Below are positions 50,901 through 63,571 of a DNA stretch of 64,000 nt, piece by piece. The stretch's first letter is position 1. The number at the start of each line of letters is the position of its first letter. The stretch spans positions 39,062,001 through 39,126,000 of the forward strand of contig CM060731.1 of NCBI GenBank assembly GCA_030704615.1. Direction: 5' to 3'. Below the pieces are notes generated by a model. That model searched no databases, was not told the DNA's origin, and saw only the letters and a program-made list of their open reading frames with translations. The stretch is from Takakia lepidozioides (taxonomy: Eukaryota; Streptophyta; Takakiopsida; Takakiales; Takakiaceae). The position numbers and the translations under genes are program-made.

Positions 50901-51925
50901 CACCAGATGTCAATTTAGAGAATAGCCTTGTCGACATGTATATCAAATGCGGGAGTGTAAAGGATGCAAGCCAAGTTTTTGACAATATGGCTGAACGAAA
51001 TGTGATCACATGGAGTGCGATGATCACAGGATATGGTCATCACGGGTTTGGTAGGAAGGCCCTGCAACTTTTTGAACAAATGCGACTGGAAGGCTTACAA
51101 CCAAATGCCATCACATTTACATGTGTTCTCTCTGCATGTAGCCATGCAGGCCTAGTGAAAGAAGGCCATCACTACTTTGATTCCATGAGCCGAAATTATG
51201 GCCTGACCCCTACAGTGGAGCATTTTGGCTGCATGGTGGACCTTCTTGGCCGAGCAGGGCGATTGGATGAAGCAGAGGACTTTATTAACAAAATGCCATG
51301 TGAAGCAAGTGCTTCAGTATGGGGGGCCTTGCTTGGTGCCTGCAGAGTTCATGGCAACGTGGAGGTAGGAGAGCGTGTGGCAAAATGCCTTCTCAAGTTG
51401 GATCCACAGAAGGCTGCTACTTATGTGTCATTATCAAATATCTATGCTGCGGCTGGCTTGTGGTATGATACAGCAAAGGTGAGAAAGATGATGCAGGACA
51501 GAGGTGTCAAAAAGGAGCCAGGGCACAGCTGCATTGAGGTGGACAGTCGAGTCCATACTTTTATTGTGGATGATAAATTGCATCCACAAATTGAGGAAAT
51601 TCATGCTGAGCTGAAGAGATTGTCTGGGCAGATGAAAAATACAGGGTACATGCCTGACACTAGCTTTGTATTGCATGACATGGAAGAGAAGCAAAAGCAA
51701 TTTTCCCTTTGCCACCACAGTGAGAAGCTGGCCATTGCATTTGGGATCATCAGCACACCCCCTGGAACGCCTCTTCGTGTGATCAAGAACCTTCGGGTGT
51801 GTGGTGATTGCCACACAGCCACCAAGTTCATATCAAAGATAGTTGGGCGAGCAATCATTGTTCGGGACTCCACCCGCTTTCACCACTTCCAAGAGGGGGT
51901 TTGCACTTGTGGGGATTACTGGTGA
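47907..51925 (+). CDS. PPR-DYW editing factor with N-terminal PDF motif, copy 2
   Basis: Tandem paralogue of copy 1. Exons: 47907-48114, 48457-48536 and 48770-51925, phases 1 and 0, sum 1148 codons with stop, so 1147 aa. Exon 1 resembles that of copy 1 (SPCGEPSGSLKSC, QAVKLSWVTSLA). Exons 2 and 3 join to give LWKEFFSDPSQWWDNR and RSPDFRHRRTKETLWI, the PDF motif otherwise known to me from organellar single-strand DNA-binding (OSB) proteins. Seven PLS triplets follow, one more than in copy 1. They are very alike within the gene, a sign of recent unit duplication. One unit has three extra codons (ALEKVEKVKKVH). The E and DYW parts include [29 protein letters not shown] and the final CTCGDYW. The expected role is C-to-U editing in mitochondria or plastids. 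Confidence 0.9.
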
Positions 51926-54529
51926 ACTAGCAGCAATGCATGAGAGAAATTGTGTTTCCTTCGAACGGGGTGGAAAGGTCACAAATTTTGTCTTTCCTCT
52001 TTATGCATAGCGTAGGATTGAAAGCATTGACAATGTGTCATTGAATGCAACATCCGTAGCTGCCCCTTGGTTGAATCTCTGGAAACCTTGCTGGAACCAG
52101 AGTCCGAGTGGGTTGTACATCTATCCAACTCACCTACAAACATTGAGACAGGAAAGCGTAATCACACAACAAGAAAAGGGGAGTGGCATGATATGAAGCT
52201 ACTCACAGATTATCTCCCATTCATGTGTCAGCTGATATCTTCATGAAAATTCTGAATTGAAGACAAGCCTGATGGTTGAGATCTGAAGATAATGTTGCAC
52301 CTGATTTTTTTCCCCAAATTGTAGTAATTTAAAGACCATTGCATCCAAACTTGTGTGCGCAAGCCAGTGATTACACATAACCAACCAAATGACAGCAATG
52401 CCAACTGTCTAAGAATCTAATAAGGCTGGCATTTGGGTACGTTCTAACCTACAAGGCATGCATTTGCAACTACCAGCACACTTGTCAGCCATGGCTCAGG
52501 GGTGTTGCTCAAATCAGTACCCAACAACAGTTCAGGGAAAAGTTGAAGGTGAAGAACGCACGGTCCAAAGTGCTACAAGGCATTCTTATGGGAATTTTCA
52601 ATAATTGAGTCACATCTCCTGGCCATTACAAAAACTGTTAGAATCCACATTTTCAATGAATTTTTGGTGGATCTGACCTGCCACTGTGTATGGTAGTATG
52701 GCATCAGATACACCAAGTCATTCCCCTTTTATGTTGTACTCTGTGACGTGACATCTACTTATCTATCTGTGTGGTTTTGAACCTACAAGCACTTGAAAAG
52801 CCCCCAAGGATCATATGAGTGCTTACAATTTTCAGAGCACTGGGATCAGAACAAAGCTCATGATATCCGCAAGTCATACATCACTTCAAAAAATGGAAGA
52901 TTACATTTAGTTGGGATCTGTTTGTTTGCTTGCAATCTCATGGGCTTCAGCCATTGTCTCTTGGGCAATCAAACTGTATCAATAAGAGTTACTCCCACGT
53001 TGTGTCCCTTTAGTCTGATGTGTTGGGCTGATTCATGCCCCTCTGCAGTTGAAGGTCTCTTAACCTCTCAATATGTATGGAATGAAACTAGTAAGCCATT
53101 CTAGAAATACCATTGGCAACACAAATGCTGGGCAATGCCAAATGCGTTGCTGGGTCACGCTCTTTTGCGTGCAGACGCTTAAGCTTACGCTGGTTCTCTT
53201 AGCATGCTCTGGCATATAGTAGTCCATCTATCTGGAAATTGTGCATCAAAAGTCGTCGCTAGAAGAGCAGAGCGACGAGAAGTCCTTGTCTCCCAGGTTT
53301 GATCTTTAGGCCGGAGACTGAGCAGTGAAACCCACAAGTTGGATACACAAAAATAAGCAAGGGATGCACAAAAGAGATCTCAACAACAAACTGTAAAGAA
53401 TTTCTGAGAACCAAGGGAACATGAGAACTCCGAAGGCTCCGGCACTCTATCGCCAGAATCATTGGACCGTGTTTGTGGGGCCTGCGAAAAAGGTGCGTGA
53501 TGCAATTGTGACTTGTAAAAGCAGGTGGGCAGTCACATTCGCGTGAGTAAGTGTATCACTTCAACCATCCAGACTCCTTTAGTGTGGCAATCTGGGTGGA
53601 TCCAAGGCGAATCGATGCACTGGAGACGTGCTTAGGTAAGAATCAGACAGATGTTGGTGTTGAGAATTTTCCCGTCCTTGGGAGTTGGATTTCATAGGAA
53701 AGGCTACAGACTTTTGAAGCTTTCTGTTTCCGTAGACTGTACCAACCTGTGTCTGAAATTAGATGGCTTGTTAATACTTTCTTCTCTCTGGCCTCCAAGA
53801 CGACGGCTTTCATCGTAAATTGGGTGTTGCTGTTGACAATGTCGACCACATTGAAGTTTGAATGTTGTCGGACAATCGACAGTCGTTGCAAGTTTTCTTA
53901 TGAAAACTCTACCATCGTCCCACCCATCCTGTGAATCCGCGTCGGATATATGAACATCATCTCCTCTCTGAACTCCCAGGAGAGTCAGAGACAGGCTAAC
54001 TGGATTGAACAGGTTGAACAAATCAAACAATGCTCACAATTGTCGAGCATTTGTGACCTCATCTCAATATCGCATATCGCCTGCACTTGGTTAAATAAAA
54101 GGAAGGATCCATCAACATGAGGGGGAAAACTGGTTGCGGTTAGTGCTTGCCCTATTCTTGTAGAGGACTGTGATTAGGACCCAAAACTTCTTTCTTGAGG
54201 ACAGAACAGGAAGGACGGAAAATTGTAATGCCCAATTTCTCAAATTTTGTGACTGTTAGCAACTAATGAGAAGGTAAGTTGTCAAAAATTTGCAGGGGAA
54301 CACTCCATTTTACTCAGTGAGGGTGGCCTGTTCATCTCTGGAGTGAGAGAAGCTTATGGTAGTCTTTCATTGGTTAGCCTGTCAGACACAAGCTGGTTGA
54401 TCCACATATCTTGAAAGTCCTTTGAAGCAAGGGTTTTGTATCCTGTAGGTCTCAAAGCGGAGGCCGATTTAAGTACCTACAAGTGCATATTCCGAAGGGG
54501 GGGGAGAGAGAGGGTATCAGGACGGGGTG
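51926..54529. other. Intergenic region between PPR copy 2 and the F-box gene
   Basis: I see no gene, RNA or element that I can support. Frames such as 52793-53104 and 53704-54030 look like chance. The last few hundred bases are the probable promoter of the F-box gene and hold a G/GA-rich run at 54496-54515. Confidence 0.4.
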
Positions 54530-57500
54530 ATGTCAGAGTTTGAGCTGCTTCTGCATGAAGATAGGAGGGAACAAGCTTCATTGCTTTCAAAGGAGGGAAG
54601 TTCAGGAAAAAAGGTGGAATATTTGGGCGAAGTTGATTCGACTTTCATCTGTCTTGGTAATTGGAGAGGTGTGGAATGTGAGGATGATCTTGGCCAGGGA
54701 CAGATCTCTCTACAAACAGGGAGTCATGATGCATGGGGTAAAGATGTTGGGCTTCGAACGGGCAAAGAAGTGATAGCATCTCGATCAAAGGGCACAAGTG
54801 TTGGAAAAGAACCTGGTACTGTTTCCAGCAAGATATTGAAGCAGAGTGGGCAGAAGTGTCTGAAGGAAGTGGATGCTTCAGGTATTTCAGGGTGCTGTGG
54901 GGCAGTGGGGGTGGGGGATGAAGGTGAGGATAGTTCTGATAGTCTGCCTGACCACCTGTTGATTGAGGTCCTGGTCAGGCTGGCAGTGACCGATTGGCCA
55001 GCAGCTGCATGTGTGAAGAAGAGGTGGGCCGCTATGTTCCAGGGGGATGGTCTTTGGCAGACAGCTCTGATCAAAAGGTGGCCACAGGCAGGTGGAGGGA
55101 AACGATGGCCTGGTCCCATTGGACGAGGATCCAGCAAACGGTGATTTTTCACAACTCAACCAGAACTTGTAGATTACACTCCTTCCTACTTGTGTGCATG
55201 CACTGCTTGTCCATGAGGTCAGCTGTGGTTCCTTATTATTGACCCTCCCTGGTCTGGATTGGGAGGAACTTGCATTTGGAAGGATTGATCCTAGTTCAGA
55301 CATAGGCTTGTGTAGGACTCGCAACACATACAAATTGAATGTGCCAGGATATTGGGGTGGGCAGACGCTATACAGCCTTGCACATGAGCAACAGTCTCTT
55401 CACACGTGATAATGCTGATGGAGACGTGGATGAGGTTGCGGGCCATGTGTATCTCTACCTGAAAGAGCAGCTGGAACTGGGGACTCCATCACTATCTTAC
55501 GGTTTGCTACATGGCACAATAATTGGTGTGTGCCTTTCCCCTTGCGAAGGAGGGGATCAGGGAGAGTGAGGGGCTAAGTGGCAAGTCTATGTACCTCATG
55601 GGTTTCTTTAAGAGTGCAATAGGGACAGAGCCATTAGTGGAGTCCATAAACAACACAAGTAGAGACAGCATTCATTTGACTTAACTTGCCCTAGCCTTGT
55701 GGACAAAGTCTCTGTTTGGGCAGAGCAGAAAAGTGGAGGAGAGCAAAATTGGCGGTCCTACCATCATGGAAGGCTTGTAGGACTTGCCTTTGAAAATGAA
55801 GTTGATTTGGGCCTTTCCAGATTCTCTTTAGAAGCTCTTTACAATAGCTTCAATTCATTGCAAGTATTTGCCATTTGGAGTCGAGGAGGGCCAACTTTTG
55901 TCTTGAGAAAGTAGAGAGAGGTGTGTGGGTGTACTGAGTTTTCTTGCAATAGCCTTCTAGCCATAGATCCTTGCCCATGTTTGGGCAGGGCAGGAAAGGC
56001 CGGAAGGGGCACAGGAGAGCAGAGTGGGCTATCACCAACAAGGCAGGCTCCTTCTAATAGTTAGAACTACTCATCATTATTCTCATCTTCAAGAACTTCC
56101 TCAAATGATTACTATTTCACAACAGCAATCTGGTGCACAGAATCAAACCATAAATCACAGAAATAGAGGGAGAGAGAGTGTGTGCGTGCGTAAAAGAGAA
56201 TAGGTAAGGTTGGTTCTTATCTAGTGCTTAACAACGCATTTTAGGGAAGGTCAGAAAATGACATTTGTGCTACCCATGACATGGTAGCCATTGGGTGTGC
56301 CTTCGATGTCGTGATTGTTGTGGGGATTACACGGAGAACCAAGCTTTATTTATGGATGCTTTTCAAAGCTATTTACACTTGGAACAACAGCATTATTATT
56401 GGGCACCAAGATGCTAGAAAGCTGGTGGCTATGCCGCACTGTCACGGTTTCTGAAATCTTCTCCCTGTCCTCTAGGAAGCCTATTGACATTGGGTGGACT
56501 TGAAACGGGAGTACATTAATGTCTCTGTGACTAAATGCCGGCCTTGTGACCTCGTGTCCTTGTTTGTTTCGACCTGAAGCGCTTTGCTTCAGGTAAGGTA
56601 GTGCATTGGATTTAGTTGGAGAGCTTGGGGCCTTTCCCTCTTTAGAATATGCCTACACGGGCCATTCCCTGCAACTCCCTGGAGTGTGATCTCTGAATGG
56701 TAACAAGCGGACTCCTACCGCTTGGGGGCAGCCCCTCCGCCCAAATTGGGCAGTCGTATGCTCTGTCTAGCATACTCGGCACTTGGGCTCGGGTTGGTTC
56801 CTGTGCTTAAACTTATGGCCTGCGAAAACAATCAAAAATTTAGCTCCTATCAACATCAACACTCCTCAGGGTGATCCCTGGGAATTGGTTACTTATGCCA
56901 AATCTAGGGCTTCATGTGTAGTTTTTGGGGTGAATCCCAGGATGGACGATGTGTCCTTTAAAACTACATGCTCTAGCTTAGGCTTGGATTTCATGGCTAA
57001 TGGTACCATCTCGAGACTTGATAACAGGGGTACGTTGAAGGTTGCAATGACCAAAAGTGCTTCTAATAGAGTCCCGCATCAATTCAATCTCAAAGAAGTT
57101 CGTCCCTTGACTGGCTGGAGAGCGGTCTTAGACATTGGTGATTCAATGGGGCGCTCTAGGAAGACAACCAAGGGCAACAACTTCAACTTGAGAGTTTCTA
57201 ATCGGTTTGATGCTCTGGATGAGTTTGAATCCAAACAGCCAGAAGGACAAGATGCCCCTAAGTGTACGGAACCTGAACGTCCTGAATCTGAAGGATTTGG
57301 TACTCTGAATGGTTTACCAATCCTCAAGGTTTACACAAGACGAACAAATTCTATACACGGGGTAATTGTCCCCAAGCCGTCAGATGGACAATCTGTCCCT
57401 AAGTGTGCAGAGCCTGAACGACGTGTAACTGAAGGATTTGGTACTCTAAATGGTTTACCAATCCTCAAAGTCTACACAAGATGAGCAAAATCTATACACG

Positions 57501-60500
57501 GGGTAATTGTCCCCAAGCAGTCTGACGGACAATCTGCCCCTATGTGTGCAGAGCCTGTGCGTCGTGTAACTGAAAGATTTGGTACCCTGAATGGCTTACC
57601 AATTCTCAAAGTTTACACAAGACGAGCAAAATCTACACATGGGGTAACTGTCCCCCCTTTGCAGAACGGTTGGCCGTCCAGGAGCAATCACAAGCTACCT
57701 AGACGACAAACAATTCACACGCAAAGGGCTGGCTTGCGGCTGGCCACTTTCAACTTCTCAGGGTTGACCAACCAAAGGAAACAACTTGAAGTGGGACAAG
57801 TTCTTCGGACTAATGATATTCATATCTGTGCTGGGTAAGAAACATGGGAAACGTCGGATAAACTGGTTGGAGATGTCATTGGTTATAAATGGGCAGGTAA
57901 GATGTGTACTCTCAAGGCAGCCTCTGCCAAACGCGGTCAAAAAGGGGTCGGATTCTTTGTCCGTGATTTCTTGTTTGACAATTGTGAAATTATCAACAAG
58001 GGTTTGAGGTACGAGCATAGTATCTGGCTAAAACTGAATTTGAAGGGCGGCATGAGTACAAAGGACCTCTTTGTTGGTTGTGTTTACATGCCCACAGAGG
58101 GGACCCTTAGTGCTGACGCAGACAAGGCCTTCGAAGATGTAAAGCTGGACTGTGCTTCGTTCCTTGCCAAAGGTCAGGTGGTACTATTGGGGGACTTCAA
58201 TGCCCGGGTGGGCAAAGGGATCCATCAGGACGATATCATTGGACCTTTTGGTGAGGACGAGCTGAATTCTAATGGCAGACGGTTAATTAACTGTCTAGAA
58301 GAGCTTCAGCTTTTGACCTTGAATAACAGGACAAGAGGTGACCAAGTGCAGTGGACTCGTGAGAAACCCCAAACTGGGGAACGTTCCATTGTGGACTATA
58401 TCATAATGGACAAAATTTTGTTCCCCCAGTGTGCCAATGTGTTGATCGACAGAACTGATATTGGTACCTCTGACCACTTCCTGGTTTGGACTGAGATCAA
58501 AAGGTGTTTTCCCACCACGAAGAGATCTGTGAAACGTTCGATTCGGAAGTGGCGCATAGAAAAATTCCACAATGAGGAGGTCAAGGCTGAGTACGTCCAG
58601 GCCTTGCAAGAGGCTCTCCCTCATTTTGTCCAATCGCTCCAAGAACTTCAGTCACGCTCTGTTAACGCAAGAAATGAAGTCGAAAGAGCAGTGGACTCTT
58701 GGGAGAGTTTCGTTTCCTCCGTGGCTGACAAGATCATTGGGAGGAAACTAATTGTCTGCAGTAGAGCAGTTAATTGGTGGACTAATGAGATTAAACTCAA
58801 GATAGCTGAGAGACGAGCCCTCTATAAAGAGTGCTGCAATTTGGAAACCAACAGAGAATTGTGGGCGAGGTACTACCAGCTCCGTAAAGATATCAATCAG
58901 CTTGTTAGGTCTCAGAAGAAATTATACTGGGACAAGTTATACAGTGAAATAAACTCAAACCACCATGGTGGTAATGACAAGAAATTCTGGTTGGCCCTTC
59001 AAAGTTTGTACAAGCCGAAAAACGGTCAGCAAGTACAAGCGCTGAAGACTACTAAAGGTGCAGTGGTGACTTCATCGGTTGACATTGTCAAAACCTTTGA
59101 AACTCACTACAGTATCCTTGGCAGAACTTCTAGGTCTAACAGTGAGGGGTCTTCTGCTGAATGGAGGGACACAGTTGGAAAAACTGTTCCTATGATTCAA
59201 AACAGCCCTGATGAACTGGAGTATATTTCAATGGCTTATAATGCTCCCATTAGTTCTTCTGAGATTGTGGAAGCAATTGAACATTTAAATGGATATAAAG
59301 CTGGTGGACCTGATGGAATTGTCAACGAGCTTATCAAGCACGGTGGCGATCCCATGATAGAGGCCCTAGTTCTCCTCTTTAACCTTATGTGGAAGACTGA
59401 AATGATCCCCTTTCGCTGGCGACAGGGGGTCATTGTCAATCTATACAAGAAGGGTGACAGAGAAGAACCGGGGAACTACCGTGGCATCACGCTCCTCAAT
59501 GCTGTTGGCAAGACATTCTGCAGAGTTATAAGTACTCGTCTCGAGGTTGATCTGGAGTCTAGAGGTTGTTTCCACGAAGGCCAAGCTGGCTTTCGGCGAA
59601 ACAGGGGCTGTGTGGATCATATCTTCACTCTAAGCCAGATTATCCAGGGAAGGAAAAAAGAAGGGAAACCCACTTATGTCTTTTTCCTGGATGTCAAAAA
59701 GGCTTATGACACAGTGTGGAGAGATGGCCTATGGTTCCGCCTCTGGTCTTGTGGGATCAAGGGAAAGATGTGGAGAGTTGTCCACAACTTGTATGCTCAC
59801 ACCAAAAGCTGTGTCACTGTTAACGGACAGAAGTCCAACTTCTTTGACATAGACCAAGGTGTAGCTCAAGGATGTACTCTCTCCCCTCTGCTCTTCAATG
59901 TTTTCATCAATCAACTCCTCGAGGATGTGGAAAGTGAGGGATTTGGGTTAAGGGTGGGTGATACCACCATACCAGCCCTTATGTTTGCGGATGACTTCGC
60001 AGGCATAGGGGAGACTCCAACCAATCTCCAGGAGTTGATTGATTGCGCGAAGAGATACTTTGATCTTTGGGGGCTAGAGGCTAATGTCAGCAAATGTGCA
60101 GTGGTAGCATTCAACGACAGAGGAGAGGGAGGAAGTGATCTTAAGTGGCAGTGGGGTAGCCAAGAGATCCCGGTCCTCCCTTCCTACACTTACCTGGGCG
60201 TTGAGTTCTCCTCCAATTGTAATTGGAATGCACATATCTGGAAAGTTGTTCAAACTGGCAAGGGCAAAGCTCTGGGGCTCACTAAATTTTTCCACTGCAG
60301 AGGGGTCAACTCTGAGGTTAAGAAAACCATGCTTTGTCGCGTTATTAGACCTGCCTTGGAGTACGGATCTGCTATATGGGTTGATAACTCCAACCAGGCT
60401 AAGTCTCTAGAATCCATTCAAGTGGGGGTGCTTAAGGAGTGTATGTCAGCGTGCTCCAAAACAGCCAATGTGGCTGTTCGGGGTGAGTTTGGCATTCCTT

Positions 60501-62431
60501 CCTTAAGCTCCTGACGAGATGAATTCAAGGTCAGATGGTGGGGTCAGCTGCAACATATGCCCAACACCAGATATCCTAAGTTAATCGACTCTATATCTTG
60601 GAAACAGGATCGCCCTGTCAAACAGGCTAAGTCCTGGCAGAAGAGAGTAGAAGAGATCCTCAAGGACCTGGACCTGGATCCGCAAGTCTTGACCCTGCTG
60701 GATAAATCTGACTTAGAGGCTGTAGTGTCCTCAGCCATGTCTGTTGCCATGAGATTGTCTGATGAAAATGAAGTTAGGCAGAAAACTTCCCTGAACTTGT
60801 TTCCAGTCTGTGACATGGGGGAGGACATCTTGGATGACCTCAAGGGTCTACCCACTCTCGGCACTAGACTGAAATTTAAAACTCAGGGCAGGAAGCCTAC
60901 CTTTGAACAGCAAACAGAAGCAGAGAGGAAAGGGAGAGTGCAATTGCCCGTTGTGTGGGCAATCTGAAGACAGTATTCATTTTCTGATACACTGTCCGGG
61001 GTTCTCTCATCAAAGAGGCGCTCTCTTCAAATCTATTAAGGGAATTGTGCCTGTACCCCTGTTTACCAACTTTGAAAGTCTCGAGGCTGAGCCAAAAGCC
61101 CAGGCCCTCCTGAGGCCTAGTTTTTGGGCAAATCACACACAGCAGATTGATGCTTGTGTGAAGGGATTTCTAGAGGATATCTGGAAAACCCGGATTAATT
61201 CTTTATATGGAGGTAAGTCTTACTACCAACGTCAGCCCCTGACAGAGGTAGGTTCTGTCCCTTTTGTTCCCGCTCAAACTGGGCGCGGGGTCAATGGCCA
61301 CAAGGCTACAGCAAACAACGTCTTATGAGTACAATCTGAAATCTGGGGTTGAATTCAATTACTTTCTTACAATTGTAAACCTCATGTTTTGAGCTTTCAG
61401 TCGCTGGAAGTTGGTAGGCCTCAAAAGTGAGCCCTTTAGGGTATAAGGAACATTACATCCAAACAGCCATCCATTGTGCTCAAAAAATACTCTTACAAGT
61501 AAACCTGGCTGGCTGTGAGGACAGACCAGTTTCTGGCATGTGGGAAGAAGAGCGACGAGGCACATGACCTGGCATCACAGATATGGGTAGCTGTGCTTGA
61601 CAATCTCGATGAGAGTGAGTGCACCTTTCACCTCCTCATGAGGATTGCTGAAGAATGGGAGGTAATTCACTTCTGTGCATATTGCTTCTCTGTTTCAACT
61701 GTTTTCTGAATTCACGCCAACTGGTTGACCTGTGAATCCACTGACTCAGCCTTCCAAGTAGGCTCCAACTATATCCACATGAGGGCAAATAGTAAGCAAC
61801 TGAAGTGGGAACACCTGTGGATATGTTGGAAAGTAGTCCTTTTAAATTCCTAAATATTATCATTGGGTTGGGGGGAGGGTTTGTAGTTTCAGTGGCATAA
61901 AGCATGGGCTTGGTTCAGGGAGTGCTGGAATGTGAGACACCCAGTATAGGCCACCTGCAGATTGGTGCAGGGCCAAAGTTAAGCATTTCAGTGGGACAGA
62001 ACAGAAATGGTATGGTTGAGGTGTCATACGTTTATGCAATGAAGCAGTGCTATATCAGCGACTTACACTGGTATCTACTATGGACACTTAGGTGTATTCT
62101 CATGGGAACAAAGCCAATGGGTAGGATGATGCTCATGCACTTGTTGCTTTCTCAGCACTCTTAATGGACATCTTATGGTACCTTTCCTGACTGACTAGGA
62201 GTCTGGATCCACTCAGTACGAGGGAGAACTTATGAATGTTTGCGTCATGTCATGATTTGCCAGGTGTTTCTACCATACCCCTATTCAAAATCGCATGCAG
62301 TCCAATGGAGACTATTTGAGCGCCTCTTCACTGACTTCCGTGACTGCCTCTCTCAATTTGATTACTTTGATGTGCTGACTCGTGCCAAACACAAGTTTGA
62401 ACTCATTCCTCCTACGTGGCTTGGGTATTGA
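54530..62431 (+). CDS. F-box protein (four exons, LINE in intron 2)
   Basis: F-box proteins recruit substrates to SCF ubiquitin ligases. Exons: 54530-55140, 55365-55525, 61525-61661 and 62264-62431. Phases 2, 1 and 0 agree, total 1077 bp, 358 aa. Residues 1-138 are polar with no recognised fold. The F-box lies at about 139-185 (LPDHLLIEVLVRLAVTDWPA, FQGDGLWQTALIKRWP). The rest forms a plant-conserved C-terminal region: VDEVAGHVYLYLKEQLELG, SYGLLHGTII, the exon 3 segment DQFLACGKKSDEAHDLASQI, and VFLPYPYSKSHAVQW ... IPPTWLGY at the end. The start is the second codon of the open frame, the first ATG. Intron 2 is about 6.0 kb and holds a LINE (sense) and an older LINE fragment (antisense). The coding parts show no lesion, so the gene is probably still spliced and functional. 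Confidence 0.87.
55660..55870 (-). mobile_element. Old LINE 3'-end fragment in F-box intron 2
   Basis: On the minus strand this resembles the 3' end of the LINE at 56.8-61.3 kb (AGAGAATCTGGAAAGGCCC, GGCAAGTCCTA, TCCACAAGGCTAGGGCAA), but with more differences than the copy in the HSP70 intron. It is short, antisense to the F-box gene, and shows no coding ability. Confidence 0.55.
56573..56800 (+). other. Hairpin-rich segment at the likely LINE 5' end
   Basis: Several short inverted repeats cluster just before the LINE open frame: CCTGAAGCGC/GCTTCAGG (56573-56593), GCCC-AAATT-GGGC and TATGC-TCTGTCTA-GCATA (about 56740-56775). They could form a structured 5' leader. The true 5' end of the element is not defined by a target duplication that I can see. 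Confidence 0.3.
56783..61336 (+). mobile_element. Near full-length single-ORF LINE with endonuclease and RT
   Basis: One reading frame runs from 56783 to about 60920, broken only by TGA at 57482, TAA at 57836 and TGA at 60512. It shifts frame near 60.9 kb and ends at 61328. Order: an N-terminal part with three 47-codon repeats; an APE-type endonuclease (LATFNFSGLTNQ, ETWE after the TAA, LLGDFNARVG, SIVDYIIMD, GTSDHFLVW); reverse transcriptase (YKAGGPDGIVNELIK, NYRGITLLN, EGQAGFRRNRG, FFLDVKKAYDTVW, AQGCTLSPLLFNVF, catalytic FADDF); and a C-terminal zinc finger (CPLCGQ ... HFLIHC). Shorter copies of its 3' end lie at 27.8-28.2 and 55.7-55.9 kb. It sits in intron 2 of the F-box gene in the same direction. 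Few lesions suggest a fairly recent insertion. Confidence 0.92.
57230..57650 (+). repeat. Three in-frame 141-bp tandem repeats in the LINE N-terminal region
   Basis: The word GGTTTACC (GGCTTACC in the third) falls at 57311, 57452 and 57593, a period of exactly 141 bp, or 47 codons. Each unit encodes GFGTLNGLPILKVYTR-type sequence (ERFGTLN in the third unit) followed by a HGVxVP-type segment; the DGQSxPxCAEP-type segment is clear between the units. In the second unit the Arg codon after YT-Arg is TGA instead of CGA, which stops the frame at 57482-57484. Confidence 0.9.
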
Positions 62432-63540
62432 GCTAGTACTGTTGTATGGCTGCAATACACAAAAGGATTATCTGCTGTTTGTATGAGGTTGTCCGGAAGT
62501 CTTTTGCAGAAGGTCATGTCATCATCTTTTGCTATGCAAGATCTCTACAGTACCTCTGCAGCGTGAGACCGAGGGTTTTCTGCCTCCTCAGTGGGAGGAT
62601 TGGGGGCTGCCTGGTCTTAAGTTATGGTTATGATACAATGAAGTACATCCTTCAATTTAATGATTTTAATGAGCTGTAATCTAGTCATCTTACATCCCTC
62701 AGGGCAGTGTGACCTTTGAGGGAGAGATCGACTTCAGTTTCCTTGGAGGCTGAAGCCATCTCGGACACATGCTAGGAATTGTCCTGGTTATAAATATCCT
62801 TTGTACAACACAAGGTTCTTGTAAATAAAGCCCATTCTTGTAATATTTTTTTTGTCAGTATGACAATCAAGTAGGACAGTGGATTCATTGCTCAGTAAGG
62901 TGCTTCTTTGTACACCCTTTACCTTTGGTTGACTCTGCTTGGCACTTCATCCACAGGGATGCTCTCTTTTTTTCTCATTCCATGGTGAGCTCCAATGCTA
63001 GAAGTTCAATCATGTGCAGAGCTCTTGCTGTGAGCAATTTTTTATAGCTTCACCGCGTTAATTCTAGTTGGCCCAAGGCTCAAGTCAATAGGGAAAGCTT
63101 CAAGTTGTTACAAACACCTTCACACTCAGGCATTGAAGAACCTGGACAGAAACAAGCGGCTAGTCACTTGTGGCTCCTCTTTTTCAATAATGGAATCTAT
63201 TTTCATCCATAATTACCTTGAAAGTTCATCCATTTATTTTTCGCACTAGGGCGCTGCCCACGAGATCCTACGCGTCCAGCGGATCTCACTTTTGCCAGGG
63301 ATTTTCCCTTGGCTTATTTGCCTAGCTTGCTACTCCAAGTGGTGCATGCATTGTCCTTAGTAGAGAGCTCCCCCAGTGGACTCACGGAGTACACTTCCTC
63401 CGAGAAAGACGAAGACGAGGCAAACTCTATCACCAGTAGGGTGAAAGCAGGTACAACGGTGGCTCAATTTTGTGTCACAGCACGTGTTTTACATGACATA
63501 GTTTGATTCAATTGTACCTTAGAGACAAATTTTTATTACA
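62432..63540. other. 3' flank of the F-box gene
   Basis: Probable 3' untranslated region just after 62431, then unassigned DNA. AATAAAG near 62825 could be a polyadenylation signal (TGTAAATAAAGCCC). The frame at 63309-63506 is acidic at its centre (SSEKDEDEANS) but I do not recognise it and find no partner exon. Confidence 0.4.
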
Positions 63541-63571
63541 ATAATGAAATGGGATTAAAAAAGGTGGAAAA

